Assembly (NCBI GenBank): GCA_031555175.1 | Contig: JAVBUP010000063.1 | Span: forward strand, 1-11,554 | Source of the DNA: JAVBUP01 sp031555175 | Lineage (GTDB): Bacteria > Bacillota_I > Bacilli_A > Erysipelotrichales > Coprobacillaceae | Length of the DNA stretch: 11,554 nt | Direction of reading: 5' to 3' | Shown here: positions 5,653 to 11,554 of the stretch, piece by piece | How positions within the stretch are numbered: position 1 is the first letter of the stretch | How the letters are laid out: the number at the start of each line of letters is the position of its first letter | Program-made: the position numbers and the translations under genes | The notes under the pieces: generated by a model | Database searches by the model: none | The model's input: the letters and a program-made list of their open reading frames with translations, nothing else | What the model was told of the DNA's origin: nothing

Positions 5653-8124
5653 ATGTTAGAATTAAAAAAGATTACTAAAGTCTATAACACTGGCGGTTTT
5701 GAACAAAAAGCCTTAGACGAAGTAAGCGTAAACTTTAGAAAAAATGAATTTGTTTCTATTTTAGGTCAAAGTGGAAGCGGAAAAACTACAATGTTAAATA
5801 TCATTGGTGGGCTTGATAAATACACAAGTGGGGATTTAGTTATTGATGGTGTTTCAACTAAAAACTATCGAGATAGTGATTGGGATACGTATCGTAATCA
5901 TCGAATTGGATTTGTATTCCAAAGTTATAACCTGATAACACACCAAAGTGTTTTATCAAACGTACAATTAGCTTTAACTCTTTCTGGTGTAAGTAAAGCT
6001 GAAGGTAAAAGACGTGCTATGGAGATTCTTAAAAAAGTTGGTCTAGAAGATCATATGCATAAAAAACCAAATCAAATGTCTGGTGGGCAAATGCAACGTG
6101 TTGCTATTGCAAGAGCTTTAATCAATAATCCAGATATTTTATTAGCCGATGAACCTACTGGTGCTCTAGACTCAGATACAAGCGTGCAAATCATGCAATT
6201 ATTGCAAGAAATTGCAAAAGATAAACTTGTTATCATGGTTACTCATAACCCAGATCTTGCAACTGAGTATTCAACAAGAATCGTTAAGCTTAAAGATGGT
6301 CATGTAATAGATGACTCAATGCCATACGATGGTGAAACTAGCGAGATTGATGAAGATAAAAACAAAGCTAAAAGCAAGAAAACTAGTATGTCATTTAAAA
6401 CTGCTTTATCGCTAAGTTTAAATAACTTATTGACTAAGAAAGGAAGAACTATTATTACTTCCTTTGCTGGATCAATTGGGATTATCGGGATAGCCTTAAT
6501 TCTATCGCTATCAAGTGGTGTACAAAATTATATCAATAAGGTTCAAGAAGATACTTTATCAAGTTATCCATTACAAATTGAAGAAGCAACAATTGATATT
6601 GCTGGGATGATGACTTCAATTGGCACAAATACTGCTGCTAAAGATAAAGGAAATGATAAGGTTTATTCTAATGACATCATGGGTGAAATGTTGAAGATGA
6701 TGACAAGTCAAACTCAATCAAACAACCTTAAAGAATTTAAAAATTATCTAGAAGATCATTTAACTGAATTAGAACCTTATGTAAATGATATTAAATACTC
6801 TTATAATTTAGATTTGAATTTATTTAAATCTGATACTTCTAATGGAGTAACTCAAGTAAATCCTACTACAGTATTCTCTAGTTTAGGGATGAATATGATG
6901 GATCAATCTATGGGAAGTGCTGGAGGCGGACAATTATTTGCTAGTGGTGCGCAAACATGGACTGAATTAACTCAAAATGATAAACTATTAAAAAGTCAAT
7001 ACGACGTTATAGCTGGTCATCTACCAGAAAATGAATTTGAAGTTGTAGTAATTCTTGATGAAAATAATCAAATTACAGATTATGCTTTATATTCATTGGG
7101 TTTAAAAGATCAAAAAGAATTGCAAGGATTAATGCAATCAATTATGACTGGTACTACTTTTGAATCTACATCTAGTGAATATACTTATGAAGAAATTTTA
7201 TCACTAACATATAAATTAGTTCTTAACACTGATTACTATTCTAATGTAAATGGTACTTGGGTTAATAACCGTATGAATCAATCATATATGGTTGATGTAG
7301 TCAACAAGGCAAAAGAAATTAAAGTAGTTGGAATTATAAAACCTGCTGCTAACTCAAAATTACAAACAACTGGTGGTATTGGTTATATTGTTGGTTTAGA
7401 GCAATATGTAATTGATGCTGTAAACGATAGTGCGATTGCAAAAGAACAAATCAATAATCCTGATATCAACGTCTTTACTAAATTACCATTTGGTCCAGAA
7501 GAATCTTATAAGGACAATGCAACTAAATTAGGAATTGTTGATTTAGATAATCCAAAAGGTATTAACATATTCCCTAAAGATTTTGAATCAAAAGATTATA
7601 TTACAAGTTTCATTGAAACTTATAACAATAATATGAAAGCTAGTGAAAAAGAAGAGCTAGTTATTAACTATACAGATTATGTATCATTATTAATGTCATC
7701 AGTTACTACTATCATTAATATGATTAGTTATGTTCTAATTGGTTTCGTTTCTATTTCGTTAATTGTTTCTAGTATCATGATTGGTATTATTACTTATATC
7801 TCAGTTCTTGAAAGAACTAAAGAAATTGGTATTTTAAGAGCTATTGGAGCTAGTAAAAAAGATATCTCACGTGTATTCAATGCTGAAACATTTATTATTG
7901 GTTTATCAGCTGGGGTACTAGGAATAGTTATTACATTATTACTTAATATTCCAATCAACTTAATTGTTGAAAATTTAACTGGTGTTAGTCAAATAACTGC
8001 TTTACCAATGGTGGGTGGTGTAGTACTTGTAATCATCAGTATGGGACTTACAATGTTCGCTGGATTGATGCCTGCTAAAATGGCAAGTAAAAAGGATCCT
8101 GTTGAAGCATTAAGAACTGAATAA
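5653..8124 (+). CDS. Fused ABC transporter, ATPase plus FtsX/MacB-like permease
   Basis: The 823-residue protein joins an N-terminal ATPase (about 1-225) to a type VII-like permease. Visible ATPase motifs are Walker A GQSGSGKTT (38-46), Q-loop Q90, signature SGGQ (143-146), Walker B with DEP (166-168), and H198. A charged linker precedes the first membrane helix (about 267-289). A large extracytoplasmic domain (about 292-685) is rich in Asn, Thr and Ser. Three C-terminal helices then lie at about 690-717, 745-770 and 786-808, with the FtsX-type stretch LERTKEIGILRAIGAS between the first two and a PAKMASKKDPVEALR tail. The layout parallels MacB and LolCDE-like mechanotransmission transporters, implicated in antimicrobial peptide defence, lipid handling or signalling. 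Regulation by the divergent TetR is likely. The substrate is unknown; a homodimer is expected. Confidence 0.9.
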   Translation: MLELKKITKVYNTGGFEQKALDEVSVNFRKNEFVSILGQSGSGKTTMLNIIGGLDKYTSGDLVIDGVSTKNYRDSDWDTYRNHRIGFVFQSYNLITHQSVLSNVQLALTLSGVSKAEGKRRAMEILKKVGLEDHMHKKPNQMSGGQMQRVAIARALINNPDILLADEPTGALDSDTSVQIMQLLQEIAKDKLVIMVTHNPDLATEYSTRIVKLKDGHVIDDSMPYDGETSEIDEDKNKAKSKKTSMSFKTALSLSLNNLLTKKGRTIITSFAGSIGIIGIALILSLSSGVQNYINKVQEDTLSSYPLQIEEATIDIAGMMTSIGTNTAAKDKGNDKVYSNDIMGEMLKMMTSQTQSNNLKEFKNYLEDHLTELEPYVNDIKYSYNLDLNLFKSDTSNGVTQVNPTTVFSSLGMNMMDQSMGSAGGGQLFASGAQTWTELTQNDKLLKSQYDVIAGHLPENEFEVVVILDENNQITDYALYSLGLKDQKELQGLMQSIMTGTTFESTSSEYTYEEILSLTYKLVLNTDYYSNVNGTWVNNRMNQSYMVDVVNKAKEIKVVGIIKPAANSKLQTTGGIGYIVGLEQYVIDAVNDSAIAKEQINNPDINVFTKLPFGPEESYKDNATKLGIVDLDNPKGINIFPKDFESKDYITSFIETYNNNMKASEKEELVINYTDYVSLLMSSVTTIINMISYVLIGFVSISLIVSSIMIGIITYISVLERTKEIGILRAIGASKKDISRVFNAETFIIGLSAGVLGIVITLLLNIPINLIVENLTGVSQITALPMVGGVVLVIISMGLTMFAGLMPAKMASKKDPVEALRTE

Positions 8125-8126
8125 TG

Positions 8127-8165
8127 AAAAAGGTTTAACTAAATAAATAGTTAAGCCTTTCTTTT
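8127..8165. terminator. Bidirectional terminator between ABC and dehydrogenase genes
   Basis: AAAGGTTTAACTA (8129-8141) pairs with TAGTTAAGCCTTT (8148-8160) as a 13-bp stem with one G-T wobble and an AATAAA loop. CTTTT follows on the plus strand. On the minus strand the stem is followed by TT and a short A/T stretch, so it also ends the four-gene operon from the right. Confidence 0.82.
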
Positions 8166-8168
8166 CGT

Positions 8169-9125
8169 TTAATTTACTTTATTACTAACAAATCCACTAC
8201 TATATGAAGCTATATTACTATATACTCCTTTTATCAATCTTTCCCTTGCTTCATAACTACCCCAAGCAACATGTGGAGTAAATAGTAAGTTAGGATTATT
8301 GATGATTGGAAGTTTTGGATAATCCGGATTCATTGGTTCTTGTTCAAAAACATCACTTGCTAGCCCTCTAATCATTAAATTATCTAATGCCCGAAACATA
8401 TCTTTTTCATTAATAATGCCACCACGAGCAACATTAATTATATATGGCCTTTTTTCCATCTTTTCAAACTCATTAATAGTAATAAGATTTCTTGTTGAAT
8501 CGTTAAGTGGTGAATGAATCGAAATAATATCCGATTTAGCTAATAATGTATCCAGATGTACTTGCTTATATGGCTGATCATTATTTCTACCAGAAGTTGA
8601 ATAATAAATAACATCACATCCAAATGCTGATGCAATTGAAGCTACTTTTCTACCAATTTCACCCATACCAATTATCCCCCATGTCTTACCATCAAGCTCA
8701 TGGAATCCAGGATTAGTTAATGTGAACATTTTTGAATCAGCATATTTCCCTTCCTTAACAAAGTCATTATAATAACTCATTGGTTCATAAATATTTAATA
8801 ACATCGCAAACGTATGTTGCGCTACTGATGATGTAGAATATCCTTTAACATTACATACAGGTATATCTCTTGATGAGCAATACTCTAAATCTATATTGTT
8901 ATAACCAGTTGCAGTAACACATATTTGCTTTAAATTTTCTGCAAATTTCAAATTTTTCTCATTCAACACCTTCTTATTAGTAACAACAACATCGCAATCT
9001 TTTATTGCTTCTGGAATATCTTCATTATTAATATTCTCATATCCAATTACTTCACCTAAATCCTTAAAAGAGTCAAAATCTTCTAAAGTGCCAACAGTAG
9101 CATAATCTAAAATAACTATTTTCAT
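8169..9125 (-). CDS. D-isomer-specific 2-hydroxyacid dehydrogenase
   Basis: The 318-residue product has both halves of the family: a split substrate domain and a Rossmann domain with GMGEIG (153-158). The catalytic triad is visible: R234 in NVARGGIINE, E263 in DVFEQEP and H285 in TPHVAWGS. Members reduce 2-keto acids or oxidise D-2-hydroxy acids (glycerate, lactate, phosphoglycerate, hydroxypyruvate). Length fits glycerate or hydroxypyruvate reductase types; the extra ACT-type domain of long SerA proteins is absent. After the second Rossmann strand the sequence is YYSTSGRN without the usual NAD-selecting Asp, so NADP(H) use is plausible. It is the last gene of the four-gene operon, one base after the aminotransferase stop, with a weak GGGGA ribosome site. 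Its substrate is not readable but is probably shared with the aminotransferase. Confidence 0.9.
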   Translation of the reverse strand: MKIVILDYATVGTLEDFDSFKDLGEVIGYENINNEDIPEAIKDCDVVVTNKKVLNEKNLKFAENLKQICVTATGYNNIDLEYCSSRDIPVCNVKGYSTSSVAQHTFAMLLNIYEPMSYYNDFVKEGKYADSKMFTLTNPGFHELDGKTWGIIGMGEIGRKVASIASAFGCDVIYYSTSGRNNDQPYKQVHLDTLLAKSDIISIHSPLNDSTRNLITINEFEKMEKRPYIINVARGGIINEKDMFRALDNLMIRGLASDVFEQEPMNPDYPKLPIINNPNLLFTPHVAWGSYEARERLIKGVYSNIASYSSGFVSNKVN

Positions 9126-9126
9126 T

Positions 9127-10242
9127 TTATTTCCCCATTTCTTCTAATAATATTTCTACTATATGTTCTATATCAGTATGCGTTAAGTTAACGCTACTTG
9201 GTAAACAAATTGCCGTATTTGATAGATATTTAGATATATCTTTTTTCACAGTATAAAACTTGCTTCCAGTAAATAGCGGTTGCATATGCATTGGTCTCCC
9301 TACAACCTTTGCCATGACACCACGCTCATGTAATCTCTTAACTAGATTTACTACATCACAATCCAAAATTTGAACTACAGTTACCCAATATGAATCAGTA
9401 CTATTATATTTTGGTATTTTTATGCGAGAATTTCCCCATAACAGATTACGATAAGTTTTATAGATTATTTTCTTTCTTTTAATGCGCATATCAAAATTTT
9501 CCATTTGTCCAAGTGCTAAAGCAGCATTAATATTGCTTGGTCGATAATTATATCCAAGTTCATCATGCTCATAGTATAATTTTGATAAATTGGATTGTAC
9601 TGAAATGTGTTTGCAATAATTAAGTTTGTCTTTATCGTCACATATTATCAACCCACCACTGCCAGCAGTAATTATCTTTGAATAACTAAATGAATAAACA
9701 CCTATATCAGCTAAGGTACCAGCTGGTTTACCTTGATATGTAGCCCCCATTGATTCAGCTGCATCTTCAATTAATAAGATCCCATAACGTGTACATACTT
9801 CTTTAATCTTATCATATTGAGCCATCTTACCATATAAATCAACAACAACAACTGCTTTTGGCTTAACATGCCTCTTCTTATCTAAATCGATAATAGCCTT
9901 CTCTAAAGCTTTATAGGACATATTCCAAGTTTCAAGTTCACTGTCAATAAATATAACCTCCACTCCTTCATATAATAGTGGCGATACGGTCCCAACATAA
10001 GTCAATGACTGAACTAACACAATATCTCCCGATCTAATTCCACAGGCTTTATAAGCTAAATGCAGAGCAGATGTTCCAGAATTAACAAACATTGTTTGTG
10101 AGTTAGTAAGTTTATTCATTAGCGCTTCAAACTCATTAATCGCATCACCACTAGAACCAATTTGATTTGTATGTAGTGCTTTTCTAATGTGTTTTGATTC
10201 CTTGCCAGATGTGACAGGCTCACATAATTCATATTTTTTCAT
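9127..10242 (-). CDS. DegT/DnrJ/EryC1-family PLP-dependent aminotransferase
   Basis: The 371-residue product matches the sugar-aminotransferase family throughout. It has the N-terminal EPVTSGKE followed by an IGSSGDAINEFE-type stretch and the phosphate-binding SGTSAL (55-60). D160 in IEDAAES pairs with the PLP ring nitrogen. The Schiff-base lysine is K189 in SFSYSKIITAGSGG, with GYNYRPSNINAALALGQ downstream. The family transfers an amino group, usually from Glu or Gln, to keto-sugars for antibiotics, lipopolysaccharide or capsule; a few members act on sugar phosphates (NtdA). Its start overlaps the VanZ gene by 14 bases, indicating translational coupling. Partner genes (phosphatase, dehydrogenase) suggest that its ketone substrate is made and finished within this operon. 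No nucleotide-sugar dehydratase is present here, which argues against the usual NDP-4-keto-sugar route. Confidence 0.9.
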   Translation of the reverse strand: MKKYELCEPVTSGKESKHIRKALHTNQIGSSGDAINEFEALMNKLTNSQTMFVNSGTSALHLAYKACGIRSGDIVLVQSLTYVGTVSPLLYEGVEVIFIDSELETWNMSYKALEKAIIDLDKKRHVKPKAVVVVDLYGKMAQYDKIKEVCTRYGILLIEDAAESMGATYQGKPAGTLADIGVYSFSYSKIITAGSGGLIICDDKDKLNYCKHISVQSNLSKLYYEHDELGYNYRPSNINAALALGQMENFDMRIKRKKIIYKTYRNLLWGNSRIKIPKYNSTDSYWVTVVQILDCDVVNLVKRLHERGVMAKVVGRPMHMQPLFTGSKFYTVKKDISKYLSNTAICLPSSVNLTHTDIEHIVEILLEEMGK

Positions 10243-10672
10243 GTCTATCTTGTTTCCTTTTTCTTATTTTAGTAAATACAATTATTGCCAATAATATTCC
10301 CAGAACATCTTTCAATACATCTATTGCACTTCCAGATCTTCCATCCACACTTAATTGATGGATTTCATCAGTTATGGCAAAAAATGCTCCAACTTCACAT
10401 GTTAACAACTGTGCTGCAAAATATTTATCAACGGTAATACTCCAAGCATTAAGTAAGGCAATACCAAAAATAAAGTACTCACCAATATGAGCTAAACTTC
10501 TAATTACCTCCTCTAGCGTTAATACATTGATGTTCAAATTTAATGTTTCAACAATAAATGCCGCAATCGCATTTGACATTCCTCCAGAGCTATCTCCTGT
10601 TTGACTGGAAAATCCAAAAATTGTAATTCCAATTATAATTACGATTATCCAAGATATAATTTTCTTTACCAT
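10229..10672 (-). CDS. VanZ-like family membrane protein
   Basis: The 147-residue product has four hydrophobic segments (about 5-22, 63-80, 86-102, 118-135). It carries the VanZ-family signature: RSLAHIGEYFIFGI at about 58-71, and TDEIHQLSVDGRSGSAIDVLKD at about 101-122 with D102, E103, Q106, R112, D118 and D122. VanZ gives low-level teicoplanin resistance in enterococci by an unknown mechanism, but most homologues are uncharacterised. The conserved polar residues inside membrane segments suggest an enzyme or binding site for a lipid-linked substrate. It overlaps the HAD gene by seven bases upstream and the aminotransferase by 14 bases downstream, so it is an integral operon member. The symbol vanZ is not given because this is a family match, not an ortholog of the resistance gene. 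Confidence 0.9.
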   Translation of the reverse strand: MVKKIISWIIVIIIGITIFGFSSQTGDSSGGMSNAIAAFIVETLNLNINVLTLEEVIRSLAHIGEYFIFGIALLNAWSITVDKYFAAQLLTCEVGAFFAITDEIHQLSVDGRSGSAIDVLKDVLGILLAIIVFTKIRKRKQDRHEKI

Positions 10673-11271
10673 ATAAATTCACTCAGCTTCCCAGTTTTCA
10701 ATTCTACTCGATATCTATTTTTAACCATGCTTAACATTGGAATATCATGTCTGGAATCAGAATAAGCATATGAATTATCATAATCAATCTCAATTCCTAA
10801 ATTAATGCATTTTTCATTAATTCTGCGGACTTTCTCCTCATTCTTACAGTTTAATCCATGAATTACATTTTTATTTGTGATAGTACCCATTACTACATCA
10901 AATGGTAATATATCCTGAACATACTTCAAATATAATTCTGCGGATGCAGATACTAAAAACAAGACACAGCCTTCTTCTTTATGCTTATAAACTGTTTTAA
11001 CCACATTATCATAAAAATGAGGTTGTAATATCTTCTTCACAAAATACTCTAGTTCAGAATCAGAAAGATATTTTAGTGGAAACAACATTTCTTCTTTAGC
11101 TTTAATCTTTGTAATTATTTTCAAAGCATATAATACCCAATATATTCCTAACATTAGAACTCGAAAGAGTGCTAATGGATGTCTTTTAATATAATAAATA
11201 AGTAAATGTTTAATCGAATCAGATTTGATGATAGTATCATCAAAATCATACAGTGCCACTTTAGTTTTCAT
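10666..11271 (-). CDS. HAD-IB-type phosphatase, PgpC-like
   Basis: The 201-residue product has all four HAD motifs: DFDDT (D9 nucleophile, D11 acid/base), S108 in LVSAS, K147 in EEKVRR, and D172/D176 in SDSRHDIPML. The cap (about 20-66) is hydrophobic, with a helix pair around residues 22-53. This layout resembles phosphatidylglycerophosphatase C of Proteobacteria, including the RYRV...G tail after motif IV, rather than soluble phosphoserine phosphatases. A membrane-associated phosphatase acting on a lipid or polyprenyl phosphate is therefore possible; a small phosphorylated metabolite is the alternative. It is the first gene of the four-gene operon, with a strong GGAGGAG six bases upstream of the ATG and an extended -10 promoter. 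The motif call is strong; the substrate is inferred. Confidence 0.88.
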   Translation of the reverse strand: MKTKVALYDFDDTIIKSDSIKHLLIYYIKRHPLALFRVLMLGIYWVLYALKIITKIKAKEEMLFPLKYLSDSELEYFVKKILQPHFYDNVVKTVYKHKEEGCVLFLVSASAELYLKYVQDILPFDVVMGTITNKNVIHGLNCKNEEKVRRINEKCINLGIEIDYDNSYAYSDSRHDIPMLSMVKNRYRVELKTGKLSEFIW

Positions 11272-11291
11272 ATGACTCCTCCATTCATAAA

Positions 11292-11300
11292 ATTATAGCA
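11292..11300 (-). promoter_or_regulatory. Extended -10 promoter of the four-gene operon
   Basis: Reading the minus strand, TGC-TATAAT is a perfect extended -10 element about 20 bases before the HAD start codon. The matching -35 region is weak (TGGCAA at 17-base spacing). A 10-bp palindrome, GCAAATTTGC (11299-11308), overlaps it and could be a regulatory site or chance. Confidence 0.6.
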
Positions 11301-11390
11301 AATTTGCAATATTTTTGCCACAATATCCTATGAAAACAGCACATTCATTACGAAAATCAGTTATTTACTTGCAGCAATTCAGTTTCTAAC

Positions 11391-11416
11391 AAAAAGCAAG
11401 ACTTTTTAGTCTTGCT
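11391..11416 (-). terminator. Terminator hairpin abutted by the right IS copy
   Basis: AGCAAGACT (11395-11403) pairs perfectly with AGTCTTGCT (11408-11416) around four T. Five A at 11391-11395 give a T-run on the minus strand. It therefore terminates transcription arriving from the right, probably from a gene now beyond the IS. On the plus-strand side only one T remains before the IS begins. The gap 11272-11390 holds only the operon promoter; no other gene is seen there. Confidence 0.75.
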
Positions 11417-11432
11417 CAGACTGTTGACAAAG
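11416..11432 (+). repeat. IS terminal inverted repeat, left end
   Basis: TCAGACTGTTGACAAAG is the exact reverse complement of 122-138. The first T is shared with the host hairpin, so the true element may begin at 11417. Confidence 0.87.
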
Positions 11433-11456
11433 TATTGAGGTACTTTGTCTTTTTTT
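11426..11456 (+). terminator. Terminator inside the IS left end, upstream of its transposase
   Basis: GACAAAGTA (11426-11434) pairs perfectly with TACTTTGTC (11441-11449) around TTGAGG and is followed by seven T (11450-11456). Its 5' arm uses the inner part of the inverted repeat. Placed before the transposase promoter, it would block transcription entering from flanking DNA, a known way for IS elements to limit their own activity. Confidence 0.8.
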
Positions 11457-11503
11457 ATACAGTGATAAAAGGATATTTGATATAATATAGATAGGTGATA
11501 ACT

Positions 11504-11554
11504 ATGATTTCTAAACATTCTAATGCGAATAAAAAAACGATGCAGATGGTTGAT
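11504..11554 (+). CDS. Transposase N-terminus, IS1182-like (partial, runs off the right edge)
   Basis: ATG at 11504 follows AGGTGA by five bases and begins 17 codons that run to the window end: MISKHSNANKKTMQMVD. Openings of the ISKHSN type are typical of IS1182-family DDE transposases in Bacillota. No catalytic residue is within view. The family call rests on this short N-terminus plus the terminal repeat immediately upstream. Confidence 0.65.
   Translation, partial: MISKHSNANKKTMQMVD

Larger units (their letters stand above)
11416..11554 (+). mobile_element. Left end of a second copy of the insertion sequence (partial)
   Basis: The element begins with the inverted repeat. An internal terminator hairpin, a TATAAT (11481-11486), an AGGTGA ribosome site (11493-11498) and the transposase start at 11504 follow. 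It has the same orientation as the partial copy at 1-138, so the two form direct repeats around the intervening 11.3 kb. The rest of the element lies outside the window. Confidence 0.8.

Noticed and set aside
8169..10672. A vancomycin-type resistance cluster (VanH-like dehydrogenase plus VanZ)
   Set aside because: No D-Ala-D-Lac ligase, VanX dipeptidase or VanRS pair is present. The dehydrogenase does not stand beside a ligase, and VanZ homologues are widespread outside resistance clusters. The M19 dipeptidase is unrelated to VanX.
8169..11271. A standard SerA-SerC-SerB serine biosynthesis operon
   Set aside because: The aminotransferase is DegT-type, not SerC; the HAD is PgpC-like with a hydrophobic cap; and VanZ has no place in that pathway. 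Only the reaction logic is similar.
11272..11390. A small RNA or riboswitch in the leader of the four-gene operon
   Set aside because: The promoter lies only about 20 bases before the start codon, leaving no room for a leader structure. No conserved RNA motif was recognised upstream.

Overview
The window is AT-rich DNA with short intergenic gaps, AGGAGG-type ribosome binding sites, near-consensus TATAAT promoters, paired bidirectional terminators and the standard bacterial code (TGG for Trp; no reading of TGA needed). This suggests a low-GC Bacillota chromosome, possibly a gut Erysipelotrichia-like lineage. That lineage is a guess from composition and gene style, not from a marker gene.

The block is bounded by the broken ends of two insertion sequences in the same orientation. 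Positions 1-138 hold the right end of one copy and 11416-11554 hold the left end of another. The evidence is a 17-bp terminal inverted repeat, TCAGACTGTTGACAAAG, present at 11416-11432 and as its exact reverse complement at 122-138. The right copy starts a transposase whose N-terminus looks like the IS1182 family. Both IS ends sit directly against the base of an intrinsic-terminator hairpin, which suggests that the element targets terminators.

The cargo between the IS ends falls into four modules. (a) 164-2565: a Wzx/MATE-like polysaccharide flippase (minus), divergent from a CorA-type divalent cation channel (plus). (b) 2585-4956: a cytoplasmic M19 zinc dipeptidase (minus), divergent from an APC-family amino acid permease (plus), together a plausible peptide or amino acid scavenging pair. 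(c) 4988-8124: a TetR-family repressor (minus, TTG start), divergent from an 823-residue fused ABC ATPase/FtsX-like permease (plus). A perfect 18-bp palindrome lies at the predicted transcription start of the ABC gene. (d) 8169-11271: a tight four-gene minus-strand operon in the order HAD-IB phosphatase (PgpC-like), VanZ-like membrane protein, DegT/DnrJ/EryC1-type PLP aminotransferase, D-isomer 2-hydroxyacid dehydrogenase. The genes overlap or are one base apart.

Module (d) is the most intriguing. Oxidoreductase, DegT aminotransferase and HAD phosphatase together match the logic 'oxidise, aminate, dephosphorylate' used in known amino-sugar pathways such as kanosamine synthesis by NtdCAB. The exact combination, with a VanZ protein and a lipid-phosphatase-like HAD, is not one I can name. 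Every convergent gene pair shares one hairpin, and stop codons often lie inside the stem or the T-tract. No tRNA, rRNA, CRISPR array or riboswitch was seen, and no gap between genes exceeds 300 bases.
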